A program made the position numbers and the translations under genes. A stretch of DNA of 64,000 nt from assembly GCF_027942865.1 (NCBI RefSeq), contig NC_134507.1:37315711-37379710 (forward strand), in the 5' to 3' direction. This document shows, in pieces, positions 43,790 through 54,194 of this stretch; the stretch's first letter is position 1, and each line of letters opens with the position of its first letter. The stretch comes from Odontesthes bonariensis (lineage: Eukaryota; Chordata; Actinopteri; Atheriniformes; Atherinopsidae). The notes beneath the pieces were generated by a model. It did not search any database, had not been told where the DNA came from, and saw only the letters and a list, made by a program, of their open reading frames with translations.

Positions 43790-44290
43790 TTCCGACAGGG
43801 ACAGACACAGACTGCAGCGAGGTGTGCGCTGTGCGCTCCGCTGAGAAGGTGATCGGCTGCATCTATCCATGACCTGCACGTCTCCAGGACTATGGGGCGA
43901 GCAGGTCGGATCACAGCTGACCCTTCTCTATTTGCACCACTCCCCTCGGGCAGGAGGCTTCGGTCCATTCGGACCAGAACCTCCCGTCACAAAAACAGTT
44001 TTTTCCCCCTTGCAGTTGGACTTATGAACACTTCATAATCACCTCATAACCTGCCCCAGTCACTTTACCATCATTAAAATTGCACTAATGAAGCTGCACT
44101 GTTGTTGCTCTGTATATTGGATACTGTGTATTGTTGTACACACCTTGTACATTTTATATTCATATATTTTTATTTTTTATTATTATATCCTATGTTACAT
44201 GTTTGCACCTTACGCCGCAGCAAATTCCTAGCTAGTGAACACTGTTCACTAACAATGGCAATAAAACGAATTCTGATTCTGATTCTGAAC
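43790..44290 (+). pseudogene. Non-LTR retrotransposon 3' end
   Basis: Translates in pieces to LPSGRRLRSIRTRTSRHKNS and FFPLAVGLMNTS, the usual C-terminus of a fish LINE ORF2. A 3' UTR follows that ends in ATTCTGATTCTGATTCTGA at 44270-44288. The exact clade is unclear. The 5' boundary is soft and may lie as far left as 43590. Confidence 0.7.
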
Positions 44291-44541
44291 AAAATCAACC
44301 CCAGCAATCAGTACAGCCTGTAAGTATCGCATTTTATTTTGTTTTAAATGTGTGTTGTGCCATGTTCCTGTTGTAAGAATTGCACGTTAGCTCTGGCTTG
44401 TTCATCTAAAGGGAATGAGCTTTCTTTTCAGTCAGTGTATTACTCTATAGCTCTGTTTTCAGTGAGAGCAAGGGCAGCCAATCAAGCAACGGCAACCGAA
44501 TAGCGCCAACACCTACCTGCATTTCATAATGAGGTTGCCAG

Positions 44542-45651
44542 CAGTGGCGGTTGGTCAATAGAGGGCGCTAGAGCGCCGCCCCTCCCGTGAATCAACCATA
44601 ACAAATATGAAATTAATTATACATTTGTACATTCCTTTTTCACTCGTGCAGTGGTGTGATAGACTCTGCTGTAGGCTACATGCCACTGCCAGCAACCATT
44701 AAATGCTTTCGACTTTAAGATAGGCTTGCTATTTGCTACTGGATATAAAGCCCTCCTCCAGGTGGTCGCCGGTAACACTGGAGTCTATGAGAGCTAGCAA
44801 ACTTTTTTACCGCGAACAAGCAGAGGCAGCTTTTCATTGGCGCATGAAAAATTTATTCTAGTTCGCAGCTCTGTGCGCCCCAGACCAATGGCAGAGTTTT
44901 CCTTATTTTTAATCTTAACGTGATTGGACAATTCATCGAATCAATCACGTCCATCAAGCAAGCATCCGAGGAAGCGCCGGGCTCTCGGGGAAATAGACCA
45001 CAGACAGTAGGATTGCTGCAGAGGTGAGTCTCTGTTGTAGAAATTAGTTGTTGTCCATTTTTCAGTGCAGTCAAGTCAAGTCAGCTTTATTTATATAGCA
45101 CATTTAAAAACATCAGAATTGATCCAGTCTTCTATATTAGTCCTCAAAACATTAGACACACCTACCTTTTAATGTGGTCTTTGTTTTTCCTGAATATTTG
45201 TACATTTTGCAATAGAATAGGAAATTCAGAACCATCATCCCTCCCTACTATTATGTTGTGGTTATGGTATAACATATGGTCTATTTTCATTAAAGTAGCC
45301 TACTTTCTGAATCTATTCTGCCCCAAAACTCTTCATTTTTGATCAACCCAATGTCTGTCTCTAACTGTATTGATAGTTTAACAATGATCTAGTTGATTGG
45401 TGTTTAGATGGTGTAACATGTGGTCTATTCTAATTACAGTAGCCTATATTTCTTTTATCTATTCTGTCCCAAAACTCTTTATTTAAGGTCAACAATATCC
45501 AAAGTATCTCTCTAATTGTATTAATACTTGAACAATGGTCTAGTTTAGGTGGTATTTAGAATTTGTGTGTTGTGTTCTGATTGTGAGGTGCTATTTGACC
45601 CGTCACGCGCAACTGCGCCCCTCCAACAAATTGAATCACCAGCCGCCACTG
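44542..45651. mobile_element. hAT-type element nested in B, 8-bp target duplication
   Basis: Ends CAGTGGCGGTTGGT and ACCAGCCGCCACTG. GTTGCCAG is repeated at 44534-44541 and 45652-45659. Non-coding, 1110 bp, including a common fish repeat word (AAGTCAGCTTTATTTATATAG) near 45075. It is the innermost and thus youngest layer here. Confidence 0.9.
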
Positions 45652-45888
45652 GTTGCCAGATAAGCTCTGAAACGACGCCAATAAGGGAAAAAGACGCATT
45701 CTAAACCCAGCATAGTAACAGCTGTTTCAGAGAGCCTTTTAGGGAGGTTCTGAGCCATTACAGACCCAACCAATTTTTTTGGGGCTACATATCACATCAC
45801 AGAACAAGGATTAATACCCCATTCAACCATTCTCTATCACCTTTAAACAACCTTAAAAAGTGAAAATTTCATGCCATGGCTCCTTTAA

Positions 45889-47213
45889 AGCTCAGATTAA
45901 TATCTGAGCTGAGATGTAGAAACGTGAGACAACATGATGCAGAGCTGCTCTTTTATTAAGTGATATGGAGGAGATCTTAGATTTATTTCAGATGAACTTG
46001 ATTAAACAGGACATAACGGAGGTTAAATGTTTAAAGCACCTTGTGCCATCATTTTGTTCATATCTGGAAGTGTTTCTCAAATTTGTCTTGACGATTTCTG
46101 TGGATTTCCATCATTCCTCCTGAAAACTTGTTGCCTTGTGAGAACAACCACAGACTCCCACAGACTCCCTGTGACACAGCAAACTTCCAACATGGGAAAT
46201 GTGACATTTGAGCACTTTATAGTCTGTAGGCGACTGTTTTCTGTTCTTTGTACTGTGGAGGCTTTACCAGCCATCAGTGAGGTGGAACTGTACTGAAAAT
46301 ACACTGAAGTTAAAGCTACATTTTTAACTCATTTAAAAGGGAAAATGCATCTATTTGAATAATGCTCCTTTTTAATATGACTTTAATATTGACTGTCACA
46401 CCTGAACTTCATATTTATTTATGAAAATGAGAATATTTATATCCCCAGGTTGTTTTAATTCTGAAAACTAACATTTGTTACAGTGTGAACTACTGTAACA
46501 AATGTTAGTTTTCAGAATCATCTGTCCTCATAATTACCTTCATAAAATCCAACAAAGACCAGACTTTATCATGTTCATATTTAAACTGCAACCTGCAGGT
46601 TAACAATGTGAGTGACTTAAAGTGTGGAAACAAGTTCACAGAAGTTTTTCTTTTAATTATGTCAATTAGGGACATTTGCTGTAGGGACGACCAGGTAAGA
46701 CATCTGATTCTCACATATAGATGGAACATTTGATGTTGCATTATGCCCAGTATTAATCAGACATGTTTGTTCATGTTCCAGACAGGATAGTGAATGCTTT
46801 TGTGCACAGTCCACTGTGTGGTTGTACAGCTCACGACTTAACTGAATATATTCCAACACCTGGCTCGTCTTCTTGCATCCAAATGTAGAACAAAATAGAT
46901 GTTTGATCTGTAAATTCTGATGTAATGGACAGAATCCATGAGAGATGTTTGATTTATTCATTTAACATATTTATTCTAACCCTCCCCGGGCTCTGGGGAG
47001 GATTCATCCCTCCATCAGACCTGTTGCCACTGATTTTCAGTCCACTTCTTGTGTCATTTGGCATAGCTCAGCCTTTTCTCCCCGTTTCCCCTCCTTAAGA
47101 ACGGCTTCTTGACAGCCACCCTTCCATGGAGACCATTTCTGATGAGGCTTCATTGAACAGCTGAAGGTCCAGATTCATCTCAGGGAATCACCTGTTTTCT
47201 GCAAAAATGCAGG
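45889..47213. other. No gene seen; one strong hairpin
   Basis: Frames up to 99 codons without family features. It contains the perfect hairpin at 46458-46518. Confidence 0.45.
46458..46518. repeat. Perfect 27-bp hairpin, 7-base loop
   Basis: Arm ATTCTGAAAACTAACATTTG... (46458-46484) and its exact reverse complement at 46492-46518, loop GTGAACT. No mismatch in 27 pairs. Confidence 0.95.
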
Positions 47214-47221
47214 TCAACCTC

Positions 47222-48198
47222 TAGCCTGGCTGACGCGTCCACAATCTCGATGAGATGGTGGTCTGGGAACTATGTGTGCATTTTCTCGTATTTGAGGCGT
47301 GGTTTACGAATGCCTAGAGCCGTTTATTGGGCGCTACGAATGTCTATCAAATGACGTCTGGTTCTTCCCATGCTGCTTTGCGCGCGATTCATAGCCAATT
47401 GTATCACTTATACCAGATGACGACAGAAATTCAACGAGGAAGAAGAAAAAAAAGTAAAATAAAAGTAAACTTGCGCTCTAAGCTACTTAAATTGACAACA
47501 AAGTAGGCCTATATGCTATATTCTACATGAATTTTTATGTTGTAGAGTTGTGAATTTATTTTAATAATGGAGAAATTGAGCAGCCTTGCTTTGTTGTCTA
47601 CAGTAGTAGATCAACCCTCATCTTACTTTGAAGCTCCCAGCTCCCAGAAGTGACGTCGACGCAGCTTTAGCTGCAGAGAAGCTATCAGGCTTGTGTTGAT
47701 AATAATAAACTCCTGGACTATGTACAAACTTCCAAATGCATCGTTTTGTGAGTACAGACCATATTTGTACTACTGTAGAAGTTTGGTGTCATGGCATGTG
47801 ATTTTAGTGTGGTCATTTTGGAGATACTGCCAGGGTACGTTAGCGCTTGTACTAAGCTATTCGGGATAACTCAGTAACTCAGCTGATGTTCAGCCAATAT
47901 CGGAAAAACTTCGGGTGGGCTACTTGGCTGGATGTCACGGTTCAAATGACCCTAGGGTGAATCTACTCCGAAACACTTTCTAAGGCTGCATCGAACGGTA
48001 ACGTTGTGTCCGCTGTCATGTTGGATTAACACTCTACAAGCTTCGGTGTAGCGCATAGACGTCGTCATCGTCTTGCTGCGCCCCCCCGTTCTGTGATTGG
48101 TTCCCAAACTCTGGCAAAAATAAGGGTGGTGGTTTCCAGGCTGACTTTGCAGTGAGAATGAAATCGAGCGCAAAGCAGCATGGGAATTCCCAGGCTAG
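47222..48198. mobile_element. Non-autonomous DNA element with 7-8 bp target duplication
   Basis: TAGCCTGG at the left and CCAGGCTAG at the right. TCAACCTC is repeated at 47214-47221 and 48199-48206. A subterminal block, TTCCCATGCTGCTTTGCGCG at about 47366, is repeated inverted next to the right end. The duplication size fits hAT or P superfamilies. The middle (about 47510-47950) is a sequence also found at 49795-50286. Confidence 0.82.
47510..47950. repeat. Dispersed repeat, copy 1
   Basis: About 400 bp shared with 49887-50286 at high identity (for example TTGTTGTCTACAGTAGTAGA and TATTCGGGATAACTCAGTAA). Its first ~80 bp are instead inverted relative to the second copy. Confidence 0.85.
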
Positions 48199-48206
48199 TC
48201 AACCTC

Positions 48207-49070
48207 CTGAACAACCCAACACAAAAGGCCTTTTTCTTCAGCTTTAATTTTTTCCCTACATGCCAATATTCACAAGCAGGTCCTATGCTACGGTCCTGAT
48301 AGGCAATGATGACCTTCTGGCCACACCTCTGCAATTGAGGCTGAGAGGCTCCTTTCAGTTTCCATGACCCAACCTCAATGGTAATGTATACATTTAATAA
48401 AAATACTCAGCTTTGTGTTTAAGATGTCATGAACAGGGTCCTCCACTAGATGTTTGCCCCCACCACCTGAGCCAACTTACTTCCAGGTAGTGAGTAAGTG
48501 ACAACATTGAGCCAATACATTTTGTTCCCAAGCCACTTCACTAAAAGTAGCTGCCACATCTTTTGATTTGTGTAGCACAAGCTTCATTACAAGTATTCAA
48601 AGTACAAGACCTTTGCAACCACAGAAGATAGTTATGAAGCCATCCTCGGTCATGGACTTGCAGAAAATACTGTCCAGGTTTCACATGGCCCCAGCATCTG
48701 ATGGGTCTGCCCTTACCCAGAGCTGTAGGGTGAGGACTGCTACAGAGTGTAAAGGTTTCCCCCTCAGCACAATATGCAGCAGTGGAATCTTCTGATAGAG
48801 CTCAAGGCCACACCTTTACCCACTGCTGTCAGAGAGCTGCAGTTGGCTTTTCAGCCAGTTTTAGTTGGGAATGCATTCCAAGCTGAAGCCGTCAAGACCT
48901 TCAGTAGCTCATCTTTGAGCAGATACTGTCCTTAAGTTAATGCCAACACCTTATTTATAGGATTAAGTCATGTCAACCTGTCAGGCCCTCAACTATCCCC
49001 TCCAACCCACAACTGGATGACCCAGAGACAGCTAGGAGCCATTTGATGGTGCAACAAGGTATTCATGTTA
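48207..49070. other. No gene recognised
   Basis: Short frames only (48568-48795, 75 codons, no known motif). It lies downstream of gene 3. Confidence 0.4.
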
Positions 49071-49076
49071 AAGCCA

Positions 49077-49082
49077 TTTATT
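49077..49082 (-). terminator. Polyadenylation signal of gene 3
   Basis: AATAAA on the minus strand in the last, untranslated exon (begins 49121). Confidence 0.75.
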
Positions 49083-49205
49083 CAAGCGGTAGCAGCAGCG
49101 ATGCCTCTAGAATATGCAGATCTGCAAGACAAAGAAAGTCAGTCACCTACCAGCAGCTACAGAGAGCACACATGCAGAGTAAAGTGAGCCTCACCAGAAA
49201 GATCC

Positions 49206-51926
49206 TCAGAAGCCGCTCTGAACTTGAACCTTGTGCTGAGATGTTTTGCCGTGGTCTGGCTCAGATTCTGTTGGGCTGTAGCGGAACTGGCTGAACAGCA
49301 CACGCTTCTTGTTGTAGCGGGACCGAGATTTGTAAGCGTAGACTTGATCCTCGTCGGCCACAGGAGTGAAGACTGGCTCGTCCTCGCCGCTGGTGTCAGA
49401 TGAAAGGCTCCAGCTCCCATCTTCAAACTGGTAATTGCTGCCAGGAGCTCCAGACTGACCTCCCTGAGCGCCATGCTGCTGTGCTCCAGAACCACTGGCT
49501 CCAGTTTGTTTCTGATACGTTGGCTTAGATAGATCTTGTCCATAAACTGAATACATGGGTGAGGAAACAGAGAATTAAGATCAGCCTTCCATTTATACCC
49601 CGAGTCAATTTAAACTGCTTTTGATTTGATTGGGATCAGCTTACCGCTTTGTGCAGGAATGCAGGTGATGCTTCCAATCAGCACACAAGAAATCCACAAA
49701 ACCCTGCAGAAACAGGGACATCTCATATGAAGTTCTGAGTACATTTAGAGACCAGTGGGGTCCAACCACCACCTCCCCTTAACATGGGGAGGTGGTGGCA
49801 GCAAGGCTGCTCAATTTCTCCATTGATAAAATAATTTCACAACTCCACAACATAAAAATTCATAAAAAAACATGTAGAATATAGCATATACTTTGTTGTC
49901 TACAGTAGTAGATCAACCCTCATCTTACTTTGAAGCTCCCGGCGCCTTGGAGTGACGTCGACATAGCTTTAGCTGCAGAGAAGCTATCAGGCTTGTGTTG
50001 ATAATAATAAACTCCTGGACTATTTTCAAACTTCCAAATGCATCGCTTTGTGAGTACAGACCATATTTGTACTACTGTAGAAGTTTGGTGTCATGGCATG
50101 TGATTTTAGTGTGGTAATTTTGGAGATACGGACCTGGATCCATTAACCCTTGTACGAAGCTATTCGGGATAACTCAGTAACTCAGCTGATGTTCAGCCAA
50201 TATCGAAAAAACTGCGGGTGGTCTACTTGGCTGGATATCACCGTTCATATGACCCCAGGTTGAATTTACTCCGGAGTATCGCTTTAACTGCATATTCATA
50301 GTGTAATGCTGTGACCAAATGAGGTTCTGCTTGCCTCAGACATTTAAAGCGACACTCCGGAATTTTCGACATTGGACCTCATTTCCGAGTCAACCAGAGT
50401 GTAAGAAATGTGTGCAGATGTTTTTTTTTTTTCCATGCAGCCCTTGTAAAACCACTGGTCGCTGTTGCTAAGCTAGCGCAAGTGATCCACTTTTGGTAGC
50501 CTGCCACAAAAAAAAAAAAACAGTCTTGCCCAATTCAATAAACACTCAAAGCACATCAATTATTATGTCAGGCAGTGGATGTAAAGGTTTGTGGTGATAG
50601 AGTAATGTTTGAAATAAAACTGACCTTGCATTACATGGATTTTTATCATATGAGGGACTAGTTTCTAGTGGTCAGCGGAATTTTACCTTACTCTCGGCAG
50701 CTGCGTTTGGATCGAGCGAGTTTGCTGCGAGCGGATTATAAACCAACAACGTGGCAACATGGTAAACCAGTGTGCCTTTGCTAATTGCAACAATAGAGCC
50801 CATAGATGGGTTCCGAAAAGTTCTCATTATTTTCCATTAAAAGATCCGGAAAGAACAAAACTCTGGCTCCTAGCTGCAGGATTAGACGTACAAACTCCGA
50901 TGGAGACGCTGCGTATCCGGGTCATCTGCAGTGATCACTTCAGCTCCGATGATTTCATAAAGTCCAGAAAGTCCGCAAAGAAAATTCTGAAACCGTCTGC
51001 AGTGCCATCCGCCTTCCCAGGTATACCAAGGACAGCCACTGTGGTGCAAACAGTCTCTGAAGAACAGGTTGGTACAGGCTTTCATGATGGTAGCACATGG
51101 TTCAGTGATGATGACTTAGCTTACGTTACCTATAACCTTTGCTATGCTTTTGTATTTACCTGCTATAGTGATTTACTGTTGGTTTGTGTAATTGCTGTAA
51201 GAATGGGTATCAGAAGTTATGTGAAAGTATTTGCTAAACCGTAAATGCCCATGTAGTAGTAACGCTAGTGCTCTGGTGTGACATTGTGATTTTTTAGACG
51301 AGATGGAATGGGGCAATGAAAGCGATTTTAGAAGAGATGCGTACACTGTTCACAAACCTCTACAATGCACTGTACACTCACGAGTCATCTAGAAATGACC
51401 AAACATTGACATGACATGACATCTATGTTTCCCAGATAGTTTGACAGTTTATATCTGGACAGAAAGCATTGGCGAGAGCCGGTAAGATTGGTGCTAGATA
51501 TTAGTCCGCGGCTGCCAAACTTTCAAACCAGGAAGCACGAATGGCTGCGGGTGATAAAATATAATTGTAAGGTTGGTTTTACTCCCTAAATCTCTCTATC
51601 AACGTAGATATTTGCATCGATAGCCTGGCAAGACAATTGATGTGCTTTGAGTGTTTATTGAATTGGGCAAGACTGTTTTCTTGTGGCAGGCTACCAAAAG
51701 TGGATCACTTGCGCTAGCTTAGCAACAGCGACCAGTGGTTTTACAAGGGCTGCATGGAATTTAAAAAAAAAAAAAAAAAAAAAAACATCTGTACACATTT
51801 CTTACACTCTGGTTGACTCGGAAATGAGGTCCAATGTCGAAAATTCCGGAGTGTCGCTTTAAGGCAGCAGAGGTTCAGTGCCACCACTTAGAAGCACTGG
51901 GATAGACTAGAAGTTACTCACCTCAT
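49206..51926 (-). CDS. Secreted low-complexity protein 3 (134 aa, three coding exons)
   Basis: Exons 51926-51922 (only ATGAG), 49703-49645 and 49546-49206. The spliced length is 405 nt, exactly 135 codons with the stop. All junctions are gt/ag. The signal peptide is MRVLWISCVLIGSITCIPAQ. Then comes a Gly/Ser/Gln-rich stretch (TGASGSGAQQHGAQGGQSGA), an acidic segment (SSDTSGEDEPVF) and a basic, aromatic tail (YAYKSRSRYNKKRVLFSQFR). Exon 2 has the same 59-nt length as in gene 2, with the same phases. An intron (49194-49122) begins 11 bases after the stop. Intron 1 is 2.2 kb because two mobile sequences sit in it. The assignment of such a tiny first exon is less certain than the rest. Family not recognised. 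Product likely extracellular. Confidence 0.75.
49795..50286. repeat. Dispersed repeat, copy 2, in intron 1 of gene 3
   Basis: Its body (49887-50286) matches 47550-47945. Its first part (about 49795-49885) matches the reverse complement of 47510-47590. It ends CCGGAGTATCGC before TTTAA, much like the TTAA-bounded end of the neighbouring element (CCGGAGTGTCGCT then TTAA), so a Kolobok-type origin is likely. Confidence 0.8.
50348..51858 (+). mobile_element. Kolobok-like element with ~215-bp inverted ends and TTAA duplication
   Basis: Left arm 50348-50561 and right arm 51635-51858 are near-perfect reverse complements, starting AGCGACACTCCGGAATTTTC. TTAA lies on both sides (50344-50347 and 51859-51862). 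The 1.07-kb middle has one open frame, a THAP domain (50759-51244). No DDE catalytic part is visible, so it probably depends on another copy. It sits inside intron 1 of gene 3, opposite in strand to that gene. Confidence 0.92.
50759..51244 (+). CDS. THAP-domain exon of the Kolobok-like element
   Basis: Starts MVNQCAFANCNNRAHRW with the first Cys pair. FPLKDPERTKLWLLAAG holds the conserved Pro and Trp. VICSDHFSSDDFI supplies the last Cys and His (C-x2-H), and the domain closes with KPSAVPSAFPG. All zinc ligands are present and in one frame, so unlike the other THAP copies in this window it could still fold and bind DNA. After about residue 103 (near 51066, EEQ/gttggt) a splice donor is possible, and the remaining residues to 51244 look like intron reading. 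Role by family: recognition of transposon ends. Whether it is expressed is unknown. Confidence 0.82.
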   Translation: MVNQCAFANCNNRAHRWVPKSSHYFPLKDPERTKLWLLAAGLDVQTPMETLRIRVICSDHFSSDDFIKSRKSAKKILKPSAVPSAFPGIPRTATVVQTVSEEQVGTGFHDGSTWFSDDDLAYVTYNLCYAFVFTCYSDLLLVCVIAVRMGIRSYVKVFAKP

Positions 51927-53489
51927 TCTGGTGCAATATAATTAAAGCTTGCCTGGGACCTGCTCCTGACAAACTGCACTAACACAAAGTTCAGAGTCCT
52001 GTGACACTAACCTGAAGCTGCAGGAGCTGCTTTCATATGATCCTCAGTGCAGAGGGAACTGATTGCTCAGCGGTAACAGCTGCTGCTGAAAGGTGCAAGG
52101 CTGCAGTTAACTGGCAACAATGGACTAACATATGGAGCATCTCAGTGTTATGTCAATAAATATATTATAATCAGGAACTCTTGTGAGTGTTATGTATTTT
52201 ATTAACATGTATAAATATTAAATTATAAATATAAATGATCAAATATTCTGAACTGCTGATATACGTGATAATAATAACAATAACAATGGAAGTCGCTCTC
52301 AACACGTGAAATGCCTCTCATAGTTCATTATTAGTAGGCTAATTGATGAATAAACATCCTGCTGCTGAATATGTGTTTAAAAATAAATAAATCAGAAGGA
52401 AACCTGCAGAAGAAAGTCTTCTAACAGCTGTCTCTCTGTGTTTATTGGCATACAGCACGGTTAGTGAGATCCAGATCCATGTGGGCACTCAGGACGGATT
52501 TAAATAGCGACTCTGAATGGACGGTAAACCCGCACTGAAGGCCCAGTGAGCCAAAGCACGGCCGCCACTGAAACATATATTTGAAACCTGTCAATATGTT
52601 AACTTTGTGTGTTTACCTCTATAACTGGTGTTATATGTAAAACAGAGCACATGGTCAGTTAGCTTTTTAAAAATCTTTATTTTAAAGAAAACGATCAAAA
52701 CAAGAGTTTTTCTGGAAGAGATTTAAATAAGTTCTGAATATGCATAGAAGAGAAGTTACATTTGAGTCTATTTTCTTTGTTCAAAACTTAAAACAAAAAG
52801 CTGAAGTCTGCACACTGAGAAAAACTGGTTTTGAGGATATTTCTGAAATTTCCTCCTAATAACCAACTTGGGTGGGTCTCCCCAGTGGAACATTTTATTT
52901 GTAGGATGCAGGTTTCATGTTTTCAGCTGGAGATGTATGCTTTTTGTTCTGTATGTTACATATTTTTATCTTGATCAGGACATTCAGAACGCTTGCATGC
53001 ACAGGTAAGTCCAGCTTCAGTTCCAGGTGTACTCGTCCATTTAACTGGACCACCATGTTGTCCCAGCGTACATGCACGGGATAGACTGTGCAGAAAGCCT
53101 TCCTGACATTCTGCTGCCTCTAACTTTCTCTGTGGGACATCACGCTGCATGTAAGCACAGCTGAAATCGCTGCCAACATGTTGTCTTTAAGTCACCTGAA
53201 GGGTGATTTTCTCACATGAGGCTGCGGTTACAAAATCAGGATTTTATTAGAGCAGAGCGACAGTCTGGACATGCTTTAAGTGACCACGAGTTGACACGTA
53301 GTCTTAATGTGCTGATTTTCAGTTTAGCCGTCTGACAGAAGAAAAAGAAAAATGTGTGGATGAGAGCAGCTTTATTGGGAATTTGGCTGGAAATATACAC
53401 TCATTCTTTCCTGTTTTTACTAAAAGATGCAGAAATATTAAACTCTGTAACATGTGTTTAGTGCACCAACCCATGCCAGCTCAGTTAGC
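51927..53489. other. No gene seen
   Basis: Upstream flank of gene 3, then AT-rich DNA. Short frames without features. Confidence 0.45.
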
Positions 53490-54010
53490 ATATATACAGT
53501 TATAGGAATAGTTTACTGAATGTCCCATCTTGTAGACAGCCTCAGTGTTGCATTTCCAGTCCAGTCTGCTGTCCAGGTGAACCCTCAGGTATCTGTAATC
53601 CTCAACCACCTCTTCACCGAGGATGGAGACGGTGTTCAGCTGACTGCTGCTCCTCCTAAAATCCACAATCATCTCTTTTGTTTGTATTCCAGATGAGGCC
53701 ATAGTTTATTTTCCTATAGATGTGATAGTTTCATGTAGATGTGCTGAGGTGTGGCAGGGAAGCTGTTGGTACATGGAGGATGTGAGGTCTGTAGCAGGAG
53801 GCAGCAGCATGCTGAGTTTGTCTGAACTCTTCCATCTGTCTGATCCCACATTATCCCAAAGCCTGTGAGCTTTTCCATTCCTGACCACACAGCCCTCACA
53901 CTGTTCTGCTGCAGATAGTTTCCCACCGACTTGCTCTCTTCCTTTTTTCTTCACACTCCTCCTTAACTCCCTGTTTCCCTCCATGAAGGCCTTCTTCTTT
54001 ATGCTCAGTG
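53490..54010 (-). pseudogene. LINE ORF2 fragment with deleted RT core
   Basis: Minus strand: from 54010, FMEGNRELRRSVKKKGREQ and, one frame over, QNSVRAVWSGMEKLTGFG, the linker between endonuclease and RT. Then, from 53702, TKEMIVDFRRSSSQLNTV and DYRYLRVHLDSRLDW, which lie after the RT active site. The catalytic core between them is gone. Confidence 0.7.
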
Positions 54011-54121
54011 GCTGCAACACAAGTTCACATCAACCAGGCATTTGTTCAGAAAACAGCATCACAGCTTTGGACTCAGGAAGTCTTTCAGATGTCAACTGTC
54101 ACTCAGACACACTTTCATAGG

Positions 54122-54194
54122 GTCTGGATAGCTCAGTTGGTAGAGCATCAGACTTTTAATCTGAGGATCCAGGGTTCAAGTCCCTGTTCAGGTG
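54122..54194 (+). tRNA. tRNA-Lys (TTT)
   Basis: 73 nt: D arm TAGCTCAGTTGGTAGAGCA, anticodon TTT in CTTTTAATC, T arm CAGGGTTCAAGTCCCTG. The acceptor is GTCTGGA against TTCAGGT, with G-T pairs replacing G-C and C-G at the top two positions. Probably functional or recently decayed. Confidence 0.88.

Larger units (their letters stand above)
43321..45842. mobile_element. TTAA-target element B, nested in A
   Basis: Ends AGGGGATAGAGAAT and, inverted, AGGTGATAGAGAAT, with TTAA on both sides (43317-43320 and 45843-45846). It is inserted 38 bases from the right end of element A. It has no transposase frame of its own. It carries a LINE 3' end and a hAT element. A poly-C run of about 24 bases lies at 43507. 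Confidence 0.8.
42053..45884 (-). mobile_element. TTAA-target element (Kolobok-like) A, outer
   Basis: Ends AGGTGCCATGGCATGAAAAT and, inverted, AGGAGCCATGGCATGAAAT, each bordered by TTAA (42049-42052 and 45885-45888). TTAA duplication plus a THAP protein is the signature of the Kolobok superfamily. The left arm has a THAP remnant on the minus strand. Most of the length is a second TTAA element inserted near the right end. Confidence 0.82.

Noticed and set aside
48568-48795. 75-codon frame as a gene or transposase
   Set aside because: No family pattern on either strand.
32330-51926. Assignment of the three secreted genes to the SCPP (mineral-matrix) family
   Set aside because: SCPP genes have phase-0 introns. 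Here they are phase 2 then phase 1, so low complexity plus a signal exon is not enough.
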